Shown here piece by piece: positions 34,785 to 44,020 of a stretch of 64,000 bases of DNA. The notes below the pieces were generated by a model, which had not been told where the DNA came from, searched no databases, and saw only the letters and a list, made by a program, of their open reading frames with translations. The position numbers and the translations under genes are program-made. The stretch's first letter is position 1. Every line of letters begins with the position of its first letter. Origin of the DNA: JABDIY01 sp963803845 (GTDB lineage Bacteria > Actinomycetota > Acidimicrobiia > Acidimicrobiales > SZUA-35); the NCBI GenBank assembly GCA_963803845.1, contig CAWDNZ010000005.1, positions 1,426,001-1,490,000 on the forward strand, read 5' to 3'.

Positions 34785-37623
34785 GGAGTCGTTCTCCTTC
34801 GGGATCGAAATGGGCGTGGTGTTCGATCACCCGGGCGGTGATCCGGCGACCATCGATCATGACGATCGTCAGCTCGGTTCCCGGTGTTGCGGCCTCCGGT
34901 GCCACCTGCCCGAGGCAGACGGATCTGTTGAGCGTTGGAGACATGCGTGACGACGTGATCCGGCCGAGGATCTCGTTGGTTCCGGCCCGCACGATCTGGG
35001 ACGCCTCCCCGGGAACCTCTACCGGATCGGTTGTCTGGATCGCAACGAGCGACGGGAGCGATTGTTCCATCGCCCAGGCCAACTCGGGCTTGCCGGCGAA
35101 ATCATCCTTGTCCAGTTTGATCAGCCCGTTCATGCCGAGGCTTGGGGCTTTGGTGAGTCCGTCGGTGTCCTGGCCCACGATGAAGTGGCCCTTTTCCAAT
35201 CGCATGATCCGCTGGGCTTCCAAGCCGAACGGCTTGATACCGAGATCCTCCCCAGCCTCCAGCAACGCAATCCACGCGTGGAGCCCGTAGCCAGAGGGAA
35301 CGTGTAGCTCGAAGGACAGTTCGCCGGTGAAGCCGATTCGCCACATGAAACAATTGGGAACTCCGGCCACGGTCCCGGACCGAACCTGCATGTAGCCAAA
35401 GGCATCAGGACCGAGATCGACGTCGTGGACCAGTCGGCTCACCAGCTCCCGGCTCTTGGGACCCGCCACATTGATGCTGGTGAATCCCGTGGTAACCGGG
35501 GTGACGTGCACCTGCCAGTCCGGGTGTTCTGTCTGAAGCCAGTTCTCGGCCCACTCCCAGATGGTGGCGGCACCGGAGCTGGTGGTGGTCATGAGATAGC
35601 GGTTGTCAGACAACCGGCCCGTGACACCGTCGTCGAGTACCACTCCGTCCTCGGCGCACATGATCCCGTAGCGCACCGATCCCACGGGCAGCTGCAGCCA
35701 CTTGTTGGTGTAGAGATGGTTGAGCAGTTTGGGGACATCGGGTCCCTGGAGGTCCAGCTTGCCCAGCGGGGTCACGTCGATGATGCCAACGTTGGTGCGC
35801 GTGTTCGTGACCTCACCGGCGGGGTCGCCGTAGTGCTCCGGGCGCACCCAGGCGCCGGCAAGGATCGGCGTTGCCCCGTTGGCCTCGTGCCATGGCTGGA
35901 TGGATGACACCCGGACAGGCTCAAATACCCGGCCGCCCAATGCCCCCAGCGTGATGGGGGCATAAGGCGGGCGCCATACCGTGGTGCCGACTTCTTCGAT
36001 GGTCTCGCCGCGCGCCTCGGCCAGAACAGCAACGGTGTTGACCGTTTCCAATTTGCCCTGCGAAGGACCCATGGTGGCGGTGGTGTACCGCTTCAACAGC
36101 TCCACAGAGTCGTACCCCTCCTTGGCGGCTGCTACCAGATCTTTGGAACCAACGTCCTCGGAGTAGTCCACGATCCCGTGGGTGGTGGAACGGAAGAGAG
36201 CGGGATGGGAGTCCCGGGGCAGCGACTGCCGATCATCTTCGGGCCAGGTTGGCTCGGGTCCGTGCACCGGTTGGGCCCTGACGGTGCGTGCCTGGAGACG
36301 ATGGGCTACCGCGGCGGAGCGCTTGGCTGCCAATCGCCCGGTGGCCTCGGCGTGGGTCAGCAGTTCATCGGTACGTCCGTCACCAGCGATACCGCCCGTT
36401 GCCAGAACGTTGTGGATCTGGGCCGATGGATAGAACCGGGCCGAGCTCTCGTGGTAAGCCGGTCGGTCGCCCGCCATGTTCAGCAGCGATGTGGGGGCGG
36501 TCCAGCCAACGGCGGTGACCAGCAGGTTGGCCTCGACGACGGAGCCATCACTCAACTCCACGCTGTCGAGCGCCTTGGCTCCGCCTTTGGCGGCCACGAT
36601 GTTTTCGCCTCGGCGCGCATCGACAACCCGGACCACCTCCACGCCAACCCGTTGGAGATCGCCGATCGCCGCATCACCATCGGCGTTCCCGGTGAAGACA
36701 ACCGCCCGCTCCCCGGGCTTCACGGCGTACATATTGATCAAACGCCGCACCCCTCCGGACAGCATGACGCCAGGTTTGTCGTTCCCGGCAAAGACATAGG
36801 GCCGTTCGATCAGCCCCGGGGCCACCACCAGCACCTTGGCGCGAGCCTTGATGAGACGTTCCACCGCAATGGGATGGCTGCGCTGCACGATCGCTGTCCA
36901 GTTGTCTTCGTACCGTCCGGTGACAGTGGAGTTGGTGAGCACTTCCACCCCGGCGGCCTCCACCTTGCTGAGCAGCTCGGCCAACAACACCCGGTCCTCG
37001 GCACTTCCCCATCGCAGGTGCCCGCCCAGCGCATGTTCGTGTTCCACCAGCATCACTCGTGCCCCTGCAGATGCTGCCGCTATCGCTGCGGCCATACCGG
37101 CCGGTCCACCGCCGGCCACCACAACGTCGGGGTGGGCATACCGCTTGTCGTGGTAGCCATGGGGGGTGTCCAGGTCGACCGTGCCGCCGGGAGCGAATCG
37201 AGCCAAGACCTTTTCATACACCGGCCACAACGCCTGGGGCTTGATGAAGGTCTTGTAGTAGAAGCCAGCCGTGAGGAAACGACCAACCAGGCCGTTGGCG
37301 GCTTTGATGTCGTAGTCGAGCGTGGGCCACACGTTCTGCGGTTCGATCGTCATGCCGTTCTCCACCAACCGATGGCCGGACCGAACATTGGGATCGTCAC
37401 CCACCTGCACGAACCCGTTGGGGTCCCAATAATCAGCTGTCAGGTAGCTTCGGGGCCGGTGATATTTCATGCTGCGGGAGACGATCCGCTTGTCATTGGC
37501 CAACAGTGCCGAAGCGATCGTGTCGCCCTCGAACGCCGAAAGGTTTCCGCCGTTCCATTTGAAGGACAGTGGAGTGGAACGGTTGATCACCTCGCCCGCC
37601 TGGGCCGGCAAACGCCTGGTCAT
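34777..37623 (-). CDS. soxA: Sarcosine oxidase alpha subunit
   Basis: 948 residues from ATG 37623, which overlaps the soxD stop as ATGA; open frame upstream to 38031 runs through soxD and soxB. The N-terminal domain has the family segment KYHRPRSYLTADYWDPNG. A Rossmann domain (VVAGGGPAGMAAAIAAASAG) binds NAD+. The C-terminal half is an aminomethyltransferase (GcvT) domain that transfers the formaldehyde unit to tetrahydrofolate, giving 5,10-methylene-THF. Length and order match heterotetrameric enzymes. Confidence 0.95.
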   Translation of the reverse strand: MTRRLPAQAGEVINRSTPLSFKWNGGNLSAFEGDTIASALLANDKRIVSRSMKYHRPRSYLTADYWDPNGFVQVGDDPNVRSGHRLVENGMTIEPQNVWPTLDYDIKAANGLVGRFLTAGFYYKTFIKPQALWPVYEKVLARFAPGGTVDLDTPHGYHDKRYAHPDVVVAGGGPAGMAAAIAAASAGARVMLVEHEHALGGHLRWGSAEDRVLLAELLSKVEAAGVEVLTNSTVTGRYEDNWTAIVQRSHPIAVERLIKARAKVLVVAPGLIERPYVFAGNDKPGVMLSGGVRRLINMYAVKPGERAVVFTGNADGDAAIGDLQRVGVEVVRVVDARRGENIVAAKGGAKALDSVELSDGSVVEANLLVTAVGWTAPTSLLNMAGDRPAYHESSARFYPSAQIHNVLATGGIAGDGRTDELLTHAEATGRLAAKRSAAVAHRLQARTVRAQPVHGPEPTWPEDDRQSLPRDSHPALFRSTTHGIVDYSEDVGSKDLVAAAKEGYDSVELLKRYTTATMGPSQGKLETVNTVAVLAEARGETIEEVGTTVWRPPYAPITLGALGGRVFEPVRVSSIQPWHEANGATPILAGAWVRPEHYGDPAGEVTNTRTNVGIIDVTPLGKLDLQGPDVPKLLNHLYTNKWLQLPVGSVRYGIMCAEDGVVLDDGVTGRLSDNRYLMTTTSSGAATIWEWAENWLQTEHPDWQVHVTPVTTGFTSINVAGPKSRELVSRLVHDVDLGPDAFGYMQVRSGTVAGVPNCFMWRIGFTGELSFELHVPSGYGLHAWIALLEAGEDLGIKPFGLEAQRIMRLEKGHFIVGQDTDGLTKAPSLGMNGLIKLDKDDFAGKPELAWAMEQSLPSLVAIQTTDPVEVPGEASQIVRAGTNEILGRITSSRMSPTLNRSVCLGQVAPEAATPGTELTIVMIDGRRITARVIEHHAHFDPEGERLRG

Positions 37624-37892
37624 GCCTTCCCTCCTATCTTGTTCCCCGGCATCGGCGGATTCCGGAACTCGTTGGTCCCCGTGTGCCGTTCGAGTGTGAA
37701 ATAGCGACGGCAGCCCGATCGGCAATACCAACTCTCCCGCAACCAGTCCGCAGGGTTGTCCTCGATGTAGAGATACGAACGCCATTCTTCCGGGCGGGCA
37801 GTGGTGGGGTTGGGCCGGGTATGGGACTCGCCGACATACCGTAGGTCGGCGGAATTCCGAGGCCCGCAGTTCGGGCAGGGTACTAAGAGCAT
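37620..37892 (-). CDS. soxD: Sarcosine oxidase delta subunit
   Basis: 90 residues from ATG 37892, preceded by AGGAGGAATC. Zn-binding cysteines are in PCPNCGPRN and WYCRSGCRRYF, with a conserved EEWRSYLY segment between them. This small subunit occurs only in the four-subunit sarcosine oxidases and lies between soxB and soxA, as is usual. Confidence 0.93.
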   Translation of the reverse strand: MLLVPCPNCGPRNSADLRYVGESHTRPNPTTARPEEWRSYLYIEDNPADWLRESWYCRSGCRRYFTLERHTGTNEFRNPPMPGNKIGGKA

Positions 37893-37906
37893 GATTCCTC
37901 CTGGAC

Positions 37907-39208
37907 TCAGTGGCCGACGGCCGCTGCGCCCTTTTCGCCGACGAGTTCGCCGGCAGCGAATCGGGACAGATTGAATGCGGAAATGAGTTTGGGCGTCTCG
38001 TTGGTGGCGATGCACTCGGCCATCTGTTCACCGCTCACGGGACCAGCCTTGAATCCGTAGGTACCCCAACCGACGTCGCACAGGAAACCCTCCACCGGCG
38101 TGAAGCCCATGACCGGTGAGTAGTCGGGCGTCATGTCGCACAGGCCGGCCCACTGCCGGAGCAGGCGCATCCGTGAGATGCCCGGCATCAACTCCAACAC
38201 ATGACCGGCCAATTCCTCAGTGAAGTCCAGTGACCCTCGAACCGAGTAGTTGTTGAACGGATCAACCGAAGCGCCGAAGACGAGTTCGCCCCGGTCGGTC
38301 TGGCTCACGTACACGTGCAGCGACCCCGACACCACGACCGTGGGGAGGAACACCTTTACCGGTTCGGTGACCGCCGCCTGGAGGGGTCGAGTGGAGATCG
38401 GGAGCTTGACACCGGCCATGTCGGAGATGAGGGTGGCCCAGCCGGCGGTGCAGTTGACCACGATCGGAGCCGAGATGTCGCCCTTCGACGTGCGGACACC
38501 GGTGACCTTTCCTCCCGGCCCTTTGCCGTTGGGACCAGATCCCCCTTCCACCAGTATGTCCAGCACCTCGGTCTTCTGATGCATCTCCACGCCCCGCGCA
38601 TCGGCGCCGCGGGCGTACCCCCACACCACTGCATCATGACGGATCGTGCCGCCCGGGGGGTGGTAAAGCGCCCCCAGGATCGGATACCGGGGGTGGCTCG
38701 ATGTGTCCAGACTAGGAGCGAGCTTCTTCACCTCGGCCGGGTCGATCACGCTGGAGTCGATGTCTTGCAGCTTGTTCACCTCGGCCCGCCAATGCATGGT
38801 GCGGAGGGCGCCGTCGGTGTGAGCCAGGGTCATGTGGCCCCGTTCCGAGAACATGACATTCATGTTCAGATCCACCGCCATGGTGTTGTAGAGCTGGAGC
38901 GAACGATCGTAGAAGGCCACCCCTTCCGGCGTGAGATAATTGGACCGGACGATGGCGGTGTTGCGGCCCGAACCACCACTGCCCAGATACGCCTTGTCCA
39001 GCACGGCGATGTTGGTGATGCCGTGGTTGGTGGCCAGGTAGTACGCGGTGGCCAGGCCATGCACGCCACCGCCGATGATCACCACGTCATAGGACTTCTT
39101 CAGCGGCACCTCGCGCCAAACGCGCGGCCACGGATCACCTCGCAAACCCTTACGCACCAGCCCGGCAGCGGAGTAACGAGGCGGTTTCGACTTCTGCAAT
39201 ACACCCAC
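37907..39208 (-). CDS. soxB: Sarcosine oxidase beta subunit
   Basis: 433 residues, DAO-fold flavoprotein that oxidises the N-methyl group of sarcosine. FAD motif DVVIIGGGVHGLATAYYLA follows a 38-residue leader. H191 in RHDAVVWGYARGAD corresponds to the histidine that covalently binds FMN in characterised heterotetrameric enzymes. C-terminal GTYGFKAGPVSGEQMAE closes the FAD site. First gene of soxBDAG. Confidence 0.95.
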   Translation of the reverse strand: MGVLQKSKPPRYSAAGLVRKGLRGDPWPRVWREVPLKKSYDVVIIGGGVHGLATAYYLATNHGITNIAVLDKAYLGSGGSGRNTAIVRSNYLTPEGVAFYDRSLQLYNTMAVDLNMNVMFSERGHMTLAHTDGALRTMHWRAEVNKLQDIDSSVIDPAEVKKLAPSLDTSSHPRYPILGALYHPPGGTIRHDAVVWGYARGADARGVEMHQKTEVLDILVEGGSGPNGKGPGGKVTGVRTSKGDISAPIVVNCTAGWATLISDMAGVKLPISTRPLQAAVTEPVKVFLPTVVVSGSLHVYVSQTDRGELVFGASVDPFNNYSVRGSLDFTEELAGHVLELMPGISRMRLLRQWAGLCDMTPDYSPVMGFTPVEGFLCDVGWGTYGFKAGPVSGEQMAECIATNETPKLISAFNLSRFAAGELVGEKGAAAVGH

Positions 39209-39324
39209 GACGAAACTCTACGTCGTTCGCGTGCAGAACGAGACAGCCCAGCTCATCGCTGGCGGGCGGGCACTCCAAGTCGAAGGACGGGGCCAATTAT
39301 TGCTTCGAAATTCAGTCCCTTGGA

Positions 39325-40146
39325 TTAGGCGTCGAAAGTCCCCTTGTAGGCGATGAGCTGGGCATGCTGATCCACAATGTGGGCGAATTCGGTGACCTTG
39401 CCGTCTTCGGCGAAGTTCCAAAGGTGAACCTCGGTGTCCTGTACTGAATTGCCGGTCGCTATGACCTCCAGATCGACCCGAATAACGGCGGCCACCTGGC
39501 TGTCGTTGGCGAGGATGGCAACCGGTTCGAAGGCCTTGAAGTTCAGCTCCTGGCCGATCACTTCGAAGAACTTGGCTACCCCGGCTCTGCCGTGGCGGGG
39601 CGCATACCAGGGAATACCCCAGTTGGGGGTTTCGGTGTCCCACGCAACGTTGTCACTGAGCTGGGCGAGGATGAAGTCGATGTCGCCGCGGCCGAAGGCC
39701 TCGTACATCGCCGCAACGGTACTGCGATGGCTGGCGCTCACCGGAGTTCCCTCGAATCCCAGCTGCGCCATGAGCGACGCCGAATCAAAATATTCGCGCT
39801 CAGCGAAGATTTTGCCATCTCGCTCCTCGATCACGTTGCAAATGTCCACCTGGACCGGCTTACCGGTGGCGGGAAGACCCATGAGTTCCCCGTCATTGGT
39901 GCCCGAAGCGCGGATTTCCATGATGGAGGTAGATCCGGCGGTGAACTGATGGAGCACTTCGAACTTCAGGTCCGAAAATGCTGCGGTATAGGTTTGGGCG
40001 ACTGCAATACCTGCCGCCGCTGGTTGGTCCGCACCTTCGGCGGATGTGTAGGTGTAGCGGGGATGCAGGGAGGCTTCGAGATCGCTCCAGTTGCGCTTCT
40101 CAATAGCTCTCAACATGCCCCGATGAAGTGATTCAACGTTCGACAT
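39325..40146 (-). CDS. Tandem SnoaL-like (NTF2-fold) protein
   Basis: 273 residues from ATG 40146 (MSNVESL); the open frame reaches 40200. Two NTF2/SnoaL-like halves, about residues 1-130 and 140-273, each start with a helix of the type MLRAIEKRNWSDLEASL or MYEAFGRGDIDFILAQL and end in strands with an HL or ER pattern. Such proteins can be ester-group-directed cyclases, hydratases or binding proteins. The role is unknown and the link to the sox genes is only positional. Confidence 0.75.
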   Translation of the reverse strand: MSNVESLHRGMLRAIEKRNWSDLEASLHPRYTYTSAEGADQPAAAGIAVAQTYTAAFSDLKFEVLHQFTAGSTSIMEIRASGTNDGELMGLPATGKPVQVDICNVIEERDGKIFAEREYFDSASLMAQLGFEGTPVSASHRSTVAAMYEAFGRGDIDFILAQLSDNVAWDTETPNWGIPWYAPRHGRAGVAKFFEVIGQELNFKAFEPVAILANDSQVAAVIRVDLEVIATGNSVQDTEVHLWNFAEDGKVTEFAHIVDQHAQLIAYKGTFDA

Positions 40147-40322
40147 GACGATCCTTGGATTCTTAGGGGGACCGGGAAACGGCCCCTTCAGCGAGAGCAT
40201 ACGCCTCGGCGCGAAAGCTGTCAGCTAAGTTTTCCGAGCCGATCAACACCTCACCGTTCCTTGCGACAACCACCCCCTGAGCGGGTGGATTCACACTGAG
40301 TTTGGCGAAAGCTAGCGTTGAA

Positions 40323-41816
40323 TTAGGAAGCGTCCCGCTGGAGATGCTGCCGGCGGCTTTTCCGGTTGGCAGCAGCCTTGCGGGCAGCGCCAGGGCGTCC
40401 GGCCGTTCCCTTGGAACGCGCCCTACCACCGTTCGAAGAACCCCCGCCTCCGTTCGAAGAACCCCCGCCTCCGTTTGACGAACCCGCGCCTCCGTTTGAC
40501 GAACCCGACGTTTCCGCCGACTTCTTCGTCTCCCACTTTGCGCCACCGGAAAAACTACGGGAGGAACCGTTCCGATTCCGGCTGCCGCCGGGCTTTCCGT
40601 TGCGACTTCCCTGCCGCTTTCTACCTTGGGAACGAGCCTGTTCTTGAACCGGCTGCGGCTTCGGCTTGGCTTTGACGGGTCCCGGCGAAAGATCCAGCAG
40701 CACAGCGGTATCGGGCGACGTGATCGGCTCGCTCAGGCCGATCTGGCGCTGCACCTTCTGCGCATCCTTCAACTGCTCGGGCATAAGGAGCGAGACCACT
40801 ACTCCGCCGTCACCAGCTCTAGCCGTACGGCCGGAGCGGTGAACATAGGTCTTGTGATCCTCGGGCGGATCGTAGTGAACCACCATCGCCACCCCGTCAA
40901 CGTGAATACCGCGAGCGGCAACGTCGGTGGCAATGAGTGCCTGCACCTTGTTGTCTGAAAAGGCGGCCAGCGCCCGCGTCCTCTGACCCTGGCTCCGTCC
41001 CCCGTGGATGGCCGCCGCCTCTACTCCAAGTCGCGACAGTTGCTTGCACAAGCGATCGGATCCATGGCGGGTTCGGCAAAAGACAATTGCTGGCCAGACC
41101 GCATTCACGGCTTCGGCAGTGACGGCGATCCGCTCGGTCTTTTCCGTCTTCCAGAATCGATGACTGGCGGCGGTGATGTCCGGCGTTTCCTCACCCACCT
41201 CGTGGCGGACGGGGTTGTTTTGGTATTGCTGGGTGAGCTTCTTGACATCCCCGTCCAGGGTGGCGGAGAACAAGACGGTCTGACGGCCTGGGGCCGTTTG
41301 GTCGAGAATCCGACGAACCGAGGGCATGAAGCCCATATCCGCCATGCGGTCAGCCTCGTCCAACACGACGTGGTCCACTTGATTGAGCGTGACATCGCCA
41401 CGCTCGATCAGATCTTCCAGCCGTCCCGGACAGGCAACGAGAATCTCCACACCCTTGCGGAGAGCGGAGTTGGCGGGTCCGTAGCCGACCCCACCGTAAA
41501 CAACGCCGATCCGGGTGTCGCCCGAGAAGGTTCGCAGCTCGGTGTGAATCTGCTCGGCCAACTCGCGGGTTGGCGCTAAAACAAGGGCGGTTGGTCGTTT
41601 GGGACGGGCCTTGGTGGCGTTGGCGACCATCGGGATTCCGAAGGCAAGAGTTTTTCCCGAGCCGGTTGGGGCCCGGCCCAGAACGTCCTTGCCAGCGAGG
41701 GCGTCGGCGATCGTGGCCGCCTGAATCTCGAACGGTTCGTGAATGCCACGTTTGGCGAGCGCATTACAAATGAACGCGGGCACGCCTAAGGAGGCGAAGG
41801 AGGGGGATGTTGACAT
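40323..41816 (-). CDS. DEAD-box RNA helicase
   Basis: 497 residues from ATG 41816. Q motif (SFASLG, PFEIQAATI), motif I APTGSGKT is written here as GRAPTGSGKTLAF, DEAD box VLDEADRMADMGF, SAT, and motif VI HRSGRTARAG. The C-terminal tail of about 120 residues is basic and low-complexity, with about four copies of a seven-residue Gly/Ser/Asn unit (GGGSSNG) that likely binds RNA. Related to RhlE/DeaD proteins of ribosome assembly or cold response. Confidence 0.93.
   Translation of the reverse strand: MSTSPSFASLGVPAFICNALAKRGIHEPFEIQAATIADALAGKDVLGRAPTGSGKTLAFGIPMVANATKARPKRPTALVLAPTRELAEQIHTELRTFSGDTRIGVVYGGVGYGPANSALRKGVEILVACPGRLEDLIERGDVTLNQVDHVVLDEADRMADMGFMPSVRRILDQTAPGRQTVLFSATLDGDVKKLTQQYQNNPVRHEVGEETPDITAASHRFWKTEKTERIAVTAEAVNAVWPAIVFCRTRHGSDRLCKQLSRLGVEAAAIHGGRSQGQRTRALAAFSDNKVQALIATDVAARGIHVDGVAMVVHYDPPEDHKTYVHRSGRTARAGDGGVVVSLLMPEQLKDAQKVQRQIGLSEPITSPDTAVLLDLSPGPVKAKPKPQPVQEQARSQGRKRQGSRNGKPGGSRNRNGSSRSFSGGAKWETKKSAETSGSSNGGAGSSNGGGGSSNGGGGSSNGGRARSKGTAGRPGAARKAAANRKSRRQHLQRDAS
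40437..40505. repeat. 21-bp tandem repeat inside the helicase gene
   Basis: About 3-4 copies of a 21-bp unit (GTTCGAAGAACCCCCGCCTCC, then variants with GTTTGACGAACC). They encode the Gly-rich heptapeptide repeat of the helicase tail, and because the period is a multiple of three, copy-number change keeps the frame. Confidence 0.75.
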
Positions 41817-42021
41817 GGAACTCAATTTCTCTCTGGCTGGCTTCCGCCGGCACTGCGGCTCACGAAACGCTGAGAGAAAAGACTCACTGTCTGCGAACCC
41901 AACGACAACAAGGTGTTGTCGAGGCAGGGGTAACCGTAGGCCCTCCAGAGCGGAATCCGCGACATGTGACAGGGGCGACAGCCAATTCGGACCGAGCGTG
42001 GCGGTCCCCTACAGTTCCACC

Positions 42022-42795
42022 ATGCCTGACGATGCCTCCAAAACACCTGCTGTTCTCACCGAACGGAAGGGTCGGATCCTTCTCATTACGCTCAACCGGC
42101 CAGAGGCCCGCAACGCCATCAACGGTGCGCTCTCCAACGGGCTCATGGAGGCGATCCACGTACTCAACAGCGACGCCGGGCTGACCGCCGGTGTCCTCAC
42201 CGGAGCCGGGAAGGGCTTTTGCGCCGGCATGGATCTGAAGGCATTCGCCCGAGGCGAAGACATTGGACCGTTCCTCACCTTTGCCCGCACCGGTGCGGAG
42301 AAACCATTGATCGCCGCGATCGAAGGTTTTGCCGTCGCCGGGGGCCTGGAGATGGCGCTGACCTGCGACCTGCTGGTGGCGGCCAGTGGCGCCAAGTTAG
42401 GAATTCGTGAAGTGAAGGTGGGGCTGTTTGCAGCCGCCGGTGGCGTGCTCCGGCTGCCCAGCAGGGTGGGTTATGCCAAGGCCATGGAGATGGCGATCAC
42501 GGGCGATCCGATCACCGCCGAGGAGGGATTTCAGTATGGGATGGTCACTGAGATCACCCCGGTTGGTGAGGCGGTTGCTGCCGCCATGGCGCTGGCGGAA
42601 CGGGTAGCGGTCAACGCACCGTTGGCGGTTGCGGCGTCGGCTCAACTAGTCCGGGCGGCCAGCCAGGGCTATGACGAAGACGAACTCTGGGAGCTTCAAA
42701 AAGGTTTGCAGGGCAAGGTCTTTTCCTCAAACGACGCCAAAGAGGGACCTCGAGCATTCGCCGAGAAACGCTCACCGCAATGGACCGGAACCTGA
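42022..42795 (+). CDS. Enoyl-CoA hydratase/isomerase family protein (crotonase)
   Basis: 257 residues from ATG 42022; open frame upstream carries no conserved sequence. The crotonase core includes NRPEARNAI, the oxyanion-hole segment GAGKGFCAGMDL and EGFAVAGGLEMALTCDL. The catalytic Glu pair of true hydratases is not evident: the second oxyanion region has GGLEMAL and the following loop VGLFAAAGG, so isomerase or other crotonase activity is possible. Divergent from the helicase. Confidence 0.88.
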   Translation: MPDDASKTPAVLTERKGRILLITLNRPEARNAINGALSNGLMEAIHVLNSDAGLTAGVLTGAGKGFCAGMDLKAFARGEDIGPFLTFARTGAEKPLIAAIEGFAVAGGLEMALTCDLLVAASGAKLGIREVKVGLFAAAGGVLRLPSRVGYAKAMEMAITGDPITAEEGFQYGMVTEITPVGEAVAAAMALAERVAVNAPLAVAASAQLVRAASQGYDEDELWELQKGLQGKVFSSNDAKEGPRAFAEKRSPQWTGT

Positions 42796-42872
42796 TCTGT
42801 TCGGCCATGAGACCGGGTGGGTCGCGGGGCACAGTCCGGGATCCTGCTACGAGGCCAACTTAGACTCAGAGC

Positions 42873-43958
42873 ATGCATGTGCTGGCCATCGTCCTGGGCG
42901 CTGTTGCGGTGGTGTCGGTCCTGCTGGACATGATCAACACCCTCGTCACCACCCAGACCTCCAATGGACGCTGGTGGCTCAGCCGGCTGGTTACGCGAGG
43001 GGTCTGGGGCGTGTTTCGAACTGCGGCCGTCCGGATCAGCGACGAACGCAAGAGGGACCGGGTGCTGGCCAGTTTCGCCCCTACGCTGGTCTTCTCACTC
43101 CTCCTGGCGTGGATTGGCCAACAAATCGTCGGCTTTGGGCTGCTTTGGTGGGGCCTCGGCGGGGTGAGCGCGCTCAGCAATCTCGCTGACTCCATGTACT
43201 ACTCCGGCATCGTCTTCTTCACCGTTGGCTTCGGCGAGATCGTCCCGGCAGAGACCATTCCCCGCTTCGGAGCGCTGGCCGAGGCATTCACCGGTGTGCT
43301 CACCACCGCCCTGGTGATCGGCTACCTCCCCGCGCTCTACGGCGCGTTCTCCGAGCGAGAACGGAAGCTGATGACCCTGGACGATGGGACCGAGGAGCGG
43401 ATCACCCCCACGAATCTCGTGATGGCGTGGGCGCCCGATGCCGACGTCGCAGACCTTGTGAACAAGTTCGAAGCCTGGGAAGAGTGGGTTGCCGGGGTCA
43501 TCGAGACCCACACCACATTCCCCATGCTGCGCCTGTTCCGCAGCCACCATCAAGGCCAGCACTGGGTCACCGCACTGGGTCTCGTGTCAGACGCGGCCCT
43601 CCATTGTCAGATCATCCGAGGCGCACAGAACCGCGCTCCGTACTTCATGCTGCGCCGTTCTATTCGACTCTTTCAAGAACTCACTGCCGACGCCGATCTC
43701 ACTCGCTACCGCGCCCAGTTCGATGCGCTCTACAAAAAAGACGACGACTCGCTGTTCGTCAACCTCTACCGAGACCTCGAGCAACACGGTTTCGACTTGA
43801 TCCCCTACGAAGAAGCGCGCCAAAGCACCCGGTCGCTCCGGCGCCAGTTCGACTCTCGCCTGGAGTACCTCATCGATCAGCTCCTTGCGCCCCGCGGTTT
43901 CTGGGGCCACACCATTGGTCACGTCCAGACGACAGACAGTTCCCCCATCCACGAGTGA
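42873..43958 (+). CDS. Potassium-channel-like membrane protein
   Basis: 361 residues. Three to four hydrophobic segments in the first 160 residues contain a pore-loop pattern with selectivity filter TVGFGEIVP, close to the TVGYGD filter of K+ channels. The remaining 200 residues form a soluble helical region with no recognisable RCK or cyclic-nucleotide domain. The gene stands alone. Conducted ion and gating signal are unknown. Confidence 0.75.
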   Translation: MHVLAIVLGAVAVVSVLLDMINTLVTTQTSNGRWWLSRLVTRGVWGVFRTAAVRISDERKRDRVLASFAPTLVFSLLLAWIGQQIVGFGLLWWGLGGVSALSNLADSMYYSGIVFFTVGFGEIVPAETIPRFGALAEAFTGVLTTALVIGYLPALYGAFSERERKLMTLDDGTEERITPTNLVMAWAPDADVADLVNKFEAWEEWVAGVIETHTTFPMLRLFRSHHQGQHWVTALGLVSDAALHCQIIRGAQNRAPYFMLRRSIRLFQELTADADLTRYRAQFDALYKKDDDSLFVNLYRDLEQHGFDLIPYEEARQSTRSLRRQFDSRLEYLIDQLLAPRGFWGHTIGHVQTTDSSPIHE

Positions 43959-44020
43959 CCTCGACGGGCAACGGAATCGGCGGGGTGATGCCGGAAGTCA
44001 TGGATGTCTCCGTTGGCCGT

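Noticed and set aside
36178..37704. Long open frame of 508 codons on the + strand
   Set aside because: It is antisense to soxA, a fully supported conserved gene, and shows no family pattern; high GC content makes such frames common.
40437..40505. Possible CRISPR-like repeats
   Set aside because: The units are contiguous, in frame and code for the helicase tail; there are no spacers.
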